A stretch of DNA of 21,029 nucleotides from Minisyncoccota bacterium (lineage in GTDB: Bacteria; Patescibacteriota; Minisyncoccia; Phycocordibacterales; CAIJYI01), in assembly GCA_023229825.1 (NCBI GenBank), contig JALNYN010000021.1, forward strand, positions 1-21,029, given 5' to 3'. Below the pieces are notes generated by a model, which worked only from the letters and a program-made list of their open reading frames with translations, did no database searches and had not been told where the DNA came from. Both the position numbers and the translations under genes were made by a program. Of the stretch, positions 14,691 to 20,320 are shown piece by piece; position 1 is the stretch's first letter, and the number at the start of each line of letters is the position of its first letter.

Positions 14691-14712
14691 GGTTGATTAA
14701 AGATGATATGAC

Positions 14713-14738
14713 AAAAAAACCGCAACAGCGGTTTTTTT
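14713..14738. terminator. Bidirectional terminator between TraX and LOG genes
   Basis: A perfect 11-bp stem AAAAAAACCGC-aaca-GCGGTTTTTTT lies between convergent genes. A-runs and T-runs on both sides let it work in both directions. Confidence 0.9.
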
Positions 14739-14768
14739 GTTCGTAGTCCGTAAAATCCTTAAATCGTT

Positions 14769-14803
14769 CCGCCGGCGGGCGGATCCTCCCGCTGGAGGAA
14801 AAT
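14769..14803. repeat. Double GC hairpin, second copy
   Basis: CCGCC-ggcg-GGCGG is followed by TCCTCC-cgct-GGAGGA. It has the same two-hairpin layout as the element that interrupts the tRNA-Ser remnant at 342-378. Confidence 0.6.
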
Positions 14804-14815
14804 CCGTAAATCTTC

Positions 14816-15550
14816 TTATGTATGTGATTTATTAACAGTGACATATTCCTCGAATTCGTGTCTTGAGGGCGCTTTCTTGATGATATTGTATGCTTCTTCC
14901 GCCGTATCGACGAGGGTGAAAATATGAATATCTTCAGGGCTCGCGCATTCATATTTTACGATAACGGTTTTTTCGAGCCATAGCACGATCGGCGCCCAAA
15001 AATCTTTTCCGACGAGAACCACCGGAATATTTTTGGTGATCTTTTTTGTCTGGAGAAGCGTAAGCATTTCAAAAAGTTCATCCAGTGTTCCGTATCCTCC
15101 CGGGAAGAAAACATAAGCTCTTGCGGAATAGGCGAGCATGACCTTTCTTACGAAGAAATGATAAAAGCCGAGGCTCTTAGTAATATATGCGTTCTCTTTT
15201 TGTTCAAAAGGGAGTTTGATATCGATACCGACCGATTCGCCGTCTTTTTCAAAAGCACCGCGATTCGAGGCCTCCATAATTCCTGGACCGCCGCCAGTTA
15301 CGACGGAAAAACCTTTCAAAGCGAGAATGTTGCCCAGCTTTCGGGCTTCCTTGTACCACTTGTCGTCTTCAGGTGTTCTCGCGGACCCGAAGATCGTGAT
15401 CGTTTTATTAAAATCGGCAAGAAACTGCCACCCATCGACAAACTCGGACATTATGCGAAATACTCTCCACGGAAACGATGAACGGAAGTCGCTCGGCTCT
15501 GTCATAACAGAGAGTTTTGGAGCTCTCGTTCGTTTTATTGCGGTTTTCAT
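14816..15550 (-). CDS. LOG-family (lysine decarboxylase-like) protein
   Basis: The 244-aa protein carries both LOG hallmarks: GGGPGIMEA (86-94) and PGGYGTLDELFE (150-161), with ITIFGSARTP at the start of the Rossmann-like fold (51-60) and Arg135-Lys136 before the second motif. Members hydrolyse nucleoside 5'-monophosphates such as cytokinin ribotides to base and ribose phosphate; many bacterial ones are annotated as lysine decarboxylase by mistake. The N-terminal 45 residues form an extra segment seen in the longer TIGR00730-type members. TATAAT lies 19 bases before the ATG, and no ribosome site is visible. It ends at the shared terminator with the TraX gene. Confidence 0.92.
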   Translation of the reverse strand: MKTAIKRTRAPKLSVMTEPSDFRSSFPWRVFRIMSEFVDGWQFLADFNKTITIFGSARTPEDDKWYKEARKLGNILALKGFSVVTGGGPGIMEASNRGAFEKDGESVGIDIKLPFEQKENAYITKSLGFYHFFVRKVMLAYSARAYVFFPGGYGTLDELFEMLTLLQTKKITKNIPVVLVGKDFWAPIVLWLEKTVIVKYECASPEDIHIFTLVDTAEEAYNIIKKAPSRHEFEEYVTVNKSHT

Positions 15551-15568
15551 ATCGAATGGCTAATACTT

Positions 15569-15574
15569 ATTATA
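15569..15574 (-). promoter_or_regulatory. Candidate -10 for the LOG gene
   Basis: On the minus strand TATAAT is 19 bases upstream of the ATG. A perfect TTGACA is present at 15602-15597, but the 22-base spacing is too long for a standard promoter. Confidence 0.4.
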
Positions 15575-15661
15575 AAAATAACATTAACGCTCGTATTGTC
15601 AATTATGTCACAAATCTAGTATTTGCGCAAGGGCTTTTTTCTGGAAAGTTTGTTTCAAATA

Positions 15662-15670
15662 TGTTATATT
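15662..15670 (+). promoter_or_regulatory. Extended -10 upstream of the tRNA-Val repeats
   Basis: TG-T-TATATT would start transcription near 15677, reading through repeat copy 6 and the 53-bp tandem repeats into tRNA-Val. It is one of two possibilities; a TAAAAT just before each tRNA 5' copy is the other. Confidence 0.4.
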
Positions 15671-15693
15671 AAATGCGAATGCCGTCGAGCCAG

Positions 15694-15726
15694 ACGTGGA
15701 TTCCGGATCGCGGTCCGGAATGACGA
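15694..15726. repeat. Dispersed hairpin repeat, copy 6 (half unit)
   Basis: CGTGG then ATTCCGGA-tcgcgg-TCCGGAAT and ATGACGA, nearly identical to copy 5. Confidence 0.8.
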
Positions 15727-15730
15727 CGAA

Positions 15731-15889
15731 GGCTGATAACGCCGAGGAACATTCAAAGTAAAATACGGGCGGTTAGCTGTTTTGGCTGATAACGCCGAGG
15801 AACATTCAAAGTAAAATACGGGCGGTTAGCTGTTTTGGCTGATAACGCCGAGTTCAAAAATAAAGTAAATACGGGCGGTTAGCTCAGTT
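15731..15889. repeat. 53-bp tandem repeat containing the tRNA-Val 5' end
   Basis: Units start at 15731, 15784 and 15837. Units 1 and 2 are identical over about 53 bp; each includes GGCTGATAACGCC, a TAAAAT word and the tRNA start GGGCGGTTAGCT, then GTTTT. Unit 3 is slightly diverged and runs into the intact tRNA. Each of the first two units therefore carries a 12-base truncated tRNA 5' end. Confidence 0.9.
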
Positions 15890-15945
15890 GGTAGAGCGCT
15901 ACATTGACGTTGTAGATGTCAGAGGTTCGAATCCTCTACCGCCCA
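15873..15945 (+). tRNA. tRNA-Val (anticodon GAC)
   Basis: The 73-nt gene has acceptor GGGCGGT/ACCGCCC, D-arm GCTC...GAGC, anticodon arm CTACA-TTGACGT-TGTAG (anticodon GAC), T-arm AGAGG-TTCGAAT-CCTCT and discriminator A. CCA is not encoded. Two truncated copies of its 5' end precede it. A weak hairpin with T-run follows at about 15992-16010. Confidence 0.96.
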
Positions 15946-15950
15946 CATAT

Positions 15951-16290
15951 TAAGTATCAGGGGAAAGTATCAGTATCAGGAATAACGAGAACACTGAAGA
16001 GTGGTTTTTTGATGTAGGTGGGCGGTAAGCGAGTGATCCTAAATCACTCGCGTGAGGTGAGGAGTGGGTAGGGACCCGCTCCGCAAGACCTTCTTCTAAT
16101 ATTTTGTGAGGTACGAAACAAAATATTGAAAAGGTATACTGCTCATGTAATGAGGCGAAGCCCTTCTCCGTCATTTATGAGCGGGGTTGGGGACCCCGTG
16201 AACAAATCGGAAAGGTCTACTGCCCATGTAATGGGAGAAATTCCTCTACCATATAAGTATCGGGGGTACGTATCAGTATCAGGAATGACG
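15951..16290. repeat. Pair of GTATCAG-rich direct repeats flanking about 265 bp
   Basis: The left copy (15951-15988) and right copy (16254-16290) share TAAGTATC.GGGG then GTATCAGTATCAGGAAT.ACG. They bracket the first two units of the structured array. They may mark the ends of a duplicated or inserted block; no ORF is enclosed. Confidence 0.65.
15992..16010 (+). terminator. Weak terminator-like hairpin after tRNA-Val
   Basis: CACT-gaag-AGTG followed by G and six T residues. The stem is only four base pairs, so this is tentative. Confidence 0.3.
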
Positions 16291-16680
16291 CGATGCGGGC
16301 GGATTATCAATTAACGACTCCGCCATATGTGTGTTCCTAAAACATTGCTAATAAACTGCTACACCAAAAAATACCGCCGTAAACGGTCGCCGGAGCGGGT
16401 TTGTAACCCGCTCCGAAACATTTGTACATGATTGTGAATTTTGTGATATGTCTGAAAATCGTGTAATATTCCAAACGTTTCGGTTCGGGGTGAGGAATGG
16501 GATGGGACCCATTCCGTAAAACCTTCTTCTAATATTTTGTGAGGTGAGAGATGGGAAGGGACCCATCTCGCAAGACCTTCTTTAGATATTTTGCGAGGTA
16601 CGAGCGAAAATATCAAAAAGGTTTTGCTCATGTAATGAGAGAAACAAAATATTGAAAAGGTGTACTGCGCCAGTAGGGAG
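16030..16680. repeat. Array of structured repeats with compensatory changes
   Basis: This gene-free stretch holds three fuller and several partial copies of one unit. Part 1 is a hairpin: GGAGTGGG/CCCGCTCC (16061), GGAATGGG/CCCATTCC (16494), GAGATGGG/CCCATCTC (16548). Part 2 is a long hairpin opening ACCTT...TATTTTG, loop GAGGTACGA, closing CAAAATATT...AAGGT (16088-16135). Part 3 is CTCAT-gta-ATGAG or CCCAT-gta-ATGGG (16142, 16223, 16627). Stems vary while pairing is kept. One unit (about 16546-16640) sits inside the loop of another. An isolated 11-bp hairpin, CGGAGCGGGTT/AACCCGCTCCG, is at 16391-16415. No convincing protein is encoded. Confidence 0.8.
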
Positions 16681-16720
16681 AAACCCCGAACCGGCGACGG
16701 AGTGTGAGGATACTACTCTG

Positions 16721-16746
16721 GATTCCCGCCTCTGCGGGAATGACGA
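16721..16746. repeat. Dispersed hairpin repeat, copy 7 (short)
   Basis: GATTCCCGC-ctct-GCGGGAATGACGA. It resembles the ATTCCC...GGGAAT short repeats known from other bacteria and keeps the ATGACGA edge of the family in this window. Confidence 0.75.
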
Positions 16747-16759
16747 GGCAACCTTGACA

Positions 16760-16787
16760 TTCATTTATGAATATGCTACCGTATAAC
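16760..16787 (+). promoter_or_regulatory. Candidate promoter of the small basic protein
   Basis: TATAAC at 16782-16787 with TTCATT 16 bases upstream. A perfect TTGACA at 16754 is present but 22 bases away. Confidence 0.4.
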
Positions 16788-16791
16788 CCAA

Positions 16792-16824
16792 GGTTCAAAT
16801 TTCGCTTGAACCAAAAATCGGAGG
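16792..16824 (+). promoter_or_regulatory. Leader hairpin plus GGAGG ribosome site
   Basis: GGTTCAA-atttcgc-TTGAACC (16792-16812) forms a perfect 7-bp hairpin eight bases before GGAGG (16820-16824), which is six bases from the ATG at 16831. The hairpin starts within a few bases of the predicted transcript start, so it may protect the mRNA or control translation. Confidence 0.55.
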
Positions 16825-16830
16825 TTGTAA

Positions 16831-17043
16831 ATGAGCAAACAACAGGGTACTGCACACAAAAATAAAGTATCTGAATCGATCGGTCCCTCTCAAGAGAAGA
16901 AGTTTGAAAAAATGCTTCTTGCGAATGAGGAACTCGAAGAAAAGGCGCGAAATCGCCGCGCTAAGGAACCTGAAAAGTTCGGTTCGGTTCCACAGCTCAT
17001 GAGATCAACAAAGGGGAAAAAGCACAAAAGTAAAAAAAGATGA
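16831..17043 (+). CDS. Small basic protein, unknown
   Basis: The 70-aa product is very hydrophilic and strongly basic at its C-terminus (STKGKKHKSKKR), with a central helix (EKKFEKMLLANEELEEKARN) likely to form a coiled coil. No cysteines or membrane segment. It could bind nucleic acid or ribosomes, but that rests only on charge. Gene status is well supported: GGAGG site, leader hairpin and a strong terminator eight bases after the TGA. Not recognised as a family. Confidence 0.8.
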   Translation: MSKQQGTAHKNKVSESIGPSQEKKFEKMLLANEELEEKARNRRAKEPEKFGSVPQLMRSTKGKKHKSKKR

Positions 17044-17050
17044 TCATTCG

Positions 17051-17081
17051 ACCGCCGGAATTATTTCACGGCGGTTTTTTT
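17051..17081 (+). terminator. Intrinsic terminator
   Basis: ACCGCCG...CGGCGGT with an 11-base loop, then seven T residues. It closes the small basic protein gene. Confidence 0.85.
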
Positions 17082-17095
17082 ATGCACGGCCGCTG

Positions 17096-17104
17096 TGATA
17101 TACT
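17096..17104 (+). promoter_or_regulatory. Extended -10, leaderless HD-protein gene
   Basis: TG-A-TATACT followed by six bases (GTACTC) and ATG at 17111. Confidence 0.7.
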
Positions 17105-17110
17105 GTACTC

Positions 17111-17680
17111 ATGAAAGACTTTATTCACTTTATTTTTGAATTGGGGCACTTGCGTTTTGTTCCGCGAAGCGGGTGGTCATACCTCCGTATCCCCGATCCC
17201 GAGAATGATGCCGAACATTCCGCCCGGGTCGCTCAGATCGCTTTCGTGCTCGCGGTTCTTGAAAAACATGAGGATCCTTGCCGCGTTGCGACGATCGGGC
17301 TCTTTCACGAAATTGCGGAAATCCGTACCAATGATCCGAATACGATCGCAAAACAATATGTTACTTCCGATGAGGACAGCGCGGTAAAAAATCAGACGGC
17401 ATCGATCGGGGAAGCGGGAAGTAAAATACTGGAGATGTGGCGAGAGTGCGAGGAACACGCGACGGACGCGGGGAAGATCGCAAAAGATGCCGACCGGCTG
17501 GAAATGATGTTTACGGCAAAGGAATATATGGAAACCGGATATTCTGATGCCGGCGATTGGATCATAAGTTCCATGGCGCTCCTCGAAACTGATTCGGCAA
17601 AACAGCTCGCCGAGGAATTGAAAGAAACGGGGTCAAATGATTGGTGGAGGAAAATTCAGTATAATCAGTTTAAGATATAA
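17111..17680 (+). CDS. HD-family phosphohydrolase, YfbR/HDDC2-like
   Basis: The 189-aa protein matches the HD-domain nucleotidase group in order of motifs: ENDAEHSARVA (His36), LFHEIAEIRTND (His66-Glu67) and AKDADRLE (Asp126/Asp128). Homologues such as E. coli YfbR remove phosphate from deoxynucleoside monophosphates, so a role in nucleotide pools is likely. The Asp of the eponymous His-Asp pair is Glu here, a conservative but notable change at a metal ligand. No ribosome site is present; the extended -10 lies six bases upstream. Dispersed repeat copy 8 follows, and the next gene is convergent. Confidence 0.82.
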   Translation: MKDFIHFIFELGHLRFVPRSGWSYLRIPDPENDAEHSARVAQIAFVLAVLEKHEDPCRVATIGLFHEIAEIRTNDPNTIAKQYVTSDEDSAVKNQTASIGEAGSKILEMWRECEEHATDAGKIAKDADRLEMMFTAKEYMETGYSDAGDWIISSMALLETDSAKQLAEELKETGSNDWWRKIQYNQFKI

Positions 17681-17704
17681 AAATACCCTTGAGGCAATTC
17701 GAAA

Positions 17705-17757
17705 ATCACGTCGGACAATAACGACGTGGATCCCGGGTCGCTGCCCGGGATGACGAC
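17705..17757. repeat. Dispersed hairpin repeat, copy 8
   Basis: ATCACGTCGGAC...ACGACGTGG precedes ATCCCGGG-tcgctg-CCCGGGAT and ATGACGA. It lies between the convergent HD-protein and flavoprotein genes. Confidence 0.8.
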
Positions 17758-17790
17758 GGTGCGGGCGACACCGTGTGGTTTTTGCTTTTG

Positions 17791-18735
17791 TTATTTAGTT
17801 TTGAGGAAAACGTAAATATCTTCGAGTGCTCGCACGGCGTCGCCGACGGCGATGTTGTTTTGGTGATAGGGGAGATCGGTGCAGTCTCCGGCGGCCCAAA
17901 TGCCGAGTTCTGATGTTTTTCCATTTCTCGGATCGACTTTGATCTGTCCGCCAGGAGTCATTTTGACGGTTCCCTTGATGAACGACGTCGCGGGAGCGAG
18001 ACCGATCTCCACGAATATTCCTCCGGTAGACAGCGTGGTCAATTTTCCGGTCTTGTTGTTTTGGTAGGTCAGCGAGGTGGCGAATTTATCTCCTTCGACT
18101 TTTACCGGCGTGACATCCGTAATGCCTTTCATGTTCGGATGGGCAAGGACCTTTTTTACTGTCACGGGATCGGCAAAATAGTCTTTCACGTTGTTGAGGA
18201 GCGTAACGCTTTTGGCGTAGGCGAGCAGCTGAGACGCGGTTTCAAAACCGGCGTTTCCTCCGCCGACCACAATGACATCCTGTCCACTGAAGAGAGGGCC
18301 ATCACAGGATGCGCAGTAGGTTATGCCTTTATTTTCGTAAATGTCAGCTCCGGGGATCGAAAGTTTTCTCCGGCTTGATCCGACGGTCACGAGCACGGTC
18401 TTTGCTTTGTAAGTCTTTCCTCGCCCTGAGCCTGCCGAAGGGTTATTGGTCGTTACGGAAAAGCCTTTCGCAAGTTTCTTGCAGGCGATGACTTTTTCTC
18501 CTTCTTTTATCTCTATCGCTCCGTCTGAATAGGCCAGGATGTGAGCTTTCATATTATCAGCAAGTTCTTTTCCTGAAATATGGATCGTACCCACCCAGTT
18601 TTGGATATCTTCGGACACAACCGATTGTCCGGCGAATTCTTTTGCGATAACGAGCGTTTTGAGGCGTTTGCGCGCCGCATAAATAGCAGCCGCCGCACCA
18701 GCCGGACCGCCGCCGATAATAATTAGATCATACAT
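17791..18735 (-). CDS. Thioredoxin-reductase-like flavoprotein
   Basis: The 314-aa protein has an FAD-binding GGGPAGAAAA (8-17), a redox pair CASC (141-144), a second nucleotide motif VVGGGNAGFE (156-165) and GIWAAGDCTD near the end, the full order of low-molecular-weight thioredoxin reductases. The HRRxxxR motif that holds the NADPH phosphate is missing; the sequence instead reads LLNNVKDYFADPVTV, closer to the NADH-using AhpF reductase domain, so NADH or another donor is plausible. Residues 98-107 (NPSAGSGRGK) are encoded partly by a dispersed repeat word (18424-18442), an apparent in-frame insertion in a surface loop. The start MYDLIIIGGG is fixed by the FAD strand. A partner thioredoxin is not in the window. 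Confidence 0.9.
   Translation of the reverse strand: MYDLIIIGGGPAGAAAAIYAARKRLKTLVIAKEFAGQSVVSEDIQNWVGTIHISGKELADNMKAHILAYSDGAIEIKEGEKVIACKKLAKGFSVTTNNPSAGSGRGKTYKAKTVLVTVGSSRRKLSIPGADIYENKGITYCASCDGPLFSGQDVIVVGGGNAGFETASQLLAYAKSVTLLNNVKDYFADPVTVKKVLAHPNMKGITDVTPVKVEGDKFATSLTYQNNKTGKLTTLSTGGIFVEIGLAPATSFIKGTVKMTPGGQIKVDPRNGKTSELGIWAAGDCTDLPYHQNNIAVGDAVRALEDIYVFLKTK
18424..18442. repeat. CCCTGAGCCTGCCGAAGGG repeat inside the flavoprotein gene
   Basis: This word belongs to a widely seen short palindromic repeat (CCCTTCGGCAGGCTCAGGG in the other direction), normally intergenic. Here it is kept in frame. Confidence 0.65.
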
Positions 18736-18792
18736 AAATTGTTAATTTATATTATTTTTGGTAATAAAGATAAAAATGATTAAGATGAGAAC

Positions 18793-18843
18793 AGAAAATA
18801 GAGAATAGAAAATTGAGAATGGATTTTCTATTCTCTATTTTCT
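18793..18843. repeat. 21-bp perfect inverted repeat, purine/pyrimidine
   Basis: Bases 18793-18813 (AGAAAATAGAGAATAGAAAA plus T) are the exact complement of 18823-18843, loop TGAGAATGG. Related GAAAATAGAGAATA words continue on both sides. It lies downstream of ftsZ and upstream of the flavoprotein gene on the minus strand, so it can act as a weak terminator, but it lacks a proper T-run. Confidence 0.75.
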
Positions 18844-18866
18844 ATTCTCCATTTTCGTTCTTTCGT

Positions 18867-20132
18867 TTATTTGAGTTTCGATCTCCGGAGGAATGCCGGC
18901 ACGCCCCATTCGTTGTCTTCTTCGTCGTCATCGACTATCTCGGGTTCCGGCTGGTGCTGCTGTTTTGCGGATGTGATCGGTGTTTCTTTTTCCTTGGGCT
19001 CGTCTTCATCGTCATGGTCCATTCCAAAGCCGAGCGTGTTGTAAATTCGGCCTCTTTTTGAATCTTCTTTTGGTGCTGGTATTTCTATCGGCTGGTGTAC
19101 AGAGGGCTTTTCCACGCGAAGCGGTTCTTCTCTTCGTATCGAGGATACGGAAACTGCCGCCGGACGTATTTCGCCTTCCTCCGGAAAACCTGTCGCGATA
19201 ACCGTAACCTTGATCTCTCCTTTTTTGAGCTTGTCGTCTTTGATGGCTCCGAAAATGACCTTGGCGTCTTTGTCGATGGATTCCGTAATGACCTTGGCGG
19301 ATTCCTGAATCTCAAACATGGTCATGTCGTCTCCGCCGGCGACGGCAAAGAGAATACCGCGAGCGCCATTGATGGAAATATCGAGAAGCGGGGAATTGAT
19401 CGCGGCGCGGGCGGCATCTGAAGCGCGTTTTTCTCCGGAACCCATTCCGATACCCATAAGCGCCGGGCCGGCATTTTCCATGATGGCGCGTATGTCTGCG
19501 AAGTCGACGTTGATAATACCCGGCATGGTGATCAGGTCCGAGATCCCTTCGACAGCCTGCCGCAATACTTCATCGGAAAGAGCGAAAGCGTTCGTCAGAG
19601 TGGTTTCTTTTTGAATGGTTCCAAGCAAGCGATCGTTCGGAATGACAACCATAGCGTCAACTTCTTTGCGCAATTCTTCGAGCGCCTGATCGGCAATGCG
19701 CATTCTTTGAGCTCCTTCAAAAAAGAACGGCTTGGTAACTACCGCGATGGTAAGAATGCCGAGCTCTTTTGAGGCGCGCGCGATAACAGGAGCCGCTCCG
19801 GATCCCGTACCTCCTCCCATTCCAGCCGTCGCGAAGATCATGTTGGCGCCTTTTACTACGCTCTGGATCTCTTCTTTCGTTTCTTCTGCGGCGCGCTTGC
19901 CGATCTCCGGGTTCATTCCCGCACCGAGGCCGCGAGTAAGATTTTTTCCGATATGAACTTTTTTTGAAGCAAGAGAATGATGCAGATCCTGCGCATCGGT
20001 ATTCATCACAATAAATTCAACGCCCTTCACTTTGGAGTTGATCATGTGATTTACCGCGTTCTTTCCCGCACCGCCGACGCCGATGACTTTAATTCTTGCG
20101 AATGCCTCTATCTCCGGGTTTATTTTTGCCAT
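18867..20132 (-). CDS. ftsZ: Cell division protein FtsZ
   Basis: The 421-aa tubulin-like GTPase shows VIGVGGAGKNAVNHM (16-30), the signature GMGGGTGSG (104-112), and the T7 synergy loop NVDFADIR (208-215), so both halves of the GTPase site are present. The conserved globular domain ends near 330; an acidic, low-complexity linker follows (DHDDEDEPKEKE, DDDEEDNE), and the C-terminal peptide EWGVPAFLRRSK matches the conserved tail that binds FtsA. FtsA is encoded directly upstream, giving the usual ftsA-ftsZ order, and the tail suggests that the pairing is functional. No ribosome site precedes the ATG. A TG-G-TATCAT extended -10 lies about 65 bases upstream. Confidence 0.97.
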   Translation of the reverse strand: MAKINPEIEAFARIKVIGVGGAGKNAVNHMINSKVKGVEFIVMNTDAQDLHHSLASKKVHIGKNLTRGLGAGMNPEIGKRAAEETKEEIQSVVKGANMIFATAGMGGGTGSGAAPVIARASKELGILTIAVVTKPFFFEGAQRMRIADQALEELRKEVDAMVVIPNDRLLGTIQKETTLTNAFALSDEVLRQAVEGISDLITMPGIINVDFADIRAIMENAGPALMGIGMGSGEKRASDAARAAINSPLLDISINGARGILFAVAGGDDMTMFEIQESAKVITESIDKDAKVIFGAIKDDKLKKGEIKVTVIATGFPEEGEIRPAAVSVSSIRREEPLRVEKPSVHQPIEIPAPKEDSKRGRIYNTLGFGMDHDDEDEPKEKETPITSAKQQHQPEPEIVDDDEEDNEWGVPAFLRRSKLK

Positions 20133-20197
20133 AATATCTGATGTGTGTGTTATTTATTTATGAAGTTGGTCGTGCTCTTTGGACTGCGAGCTCCTTT

Positions 20198-20206
20198 ATG
20201 ATACCA
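20198..20206 (-). promoter_or_regulatory. Candidate extended -10 of ftsZ
   Basis: On the minus strand TG-G-TATCAT lies in the ftsA-ftsZ gap, giving a leader of about 58 nt. It would let ftsZ be transcribed apart from ftsA. Confidence 0.45.
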
Positions 20207-20264
20207 GCGTTTTTACAAAAAGAAAAGATTGACGCATTGATAAAATATGGCGTTCGGCAAAATT

Positions 20265-20291
20265 AAACCCACCTTGGGTTATGGCGGGTTT
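20265..20291 (-). terminator. Terminator-like hairpin between ftsA and ftsZ
   Basis: On the minus strand AAACCCGCC pairs with GGTGGGTTT (one G-U) and is followed by TTTAATTTT. It supports separate transcription of ftsZ. Confidence 0.6.
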
Positions 20292-20320
20292 TTGGCTTGT
20301 TTGATGGGTTTATTGGATGG

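Noticed and set aside
15731..15889. CRISPR-like array
   Set aside because: The 53-bp units are directly tandem with no spacers, include the tRNA-Val 5' end, and no cas genes are nearby.
16348..16631. Minus-strand ORFs of 72 and 90 aa with repeated GPxPSLTS or EEGxxEWVPSHSS phrases
   Set aside because: They are readings of the hairpin units in two frames; variation preserves base pairing and not codons, and no start signals are present.
16030..16680. tmRNA, RNase P RNA or 6S RNA
   Set aside because: No tRNA-like ends, tag reading frame or conserved P4-type core were found; the structure is a repeated unit instead.
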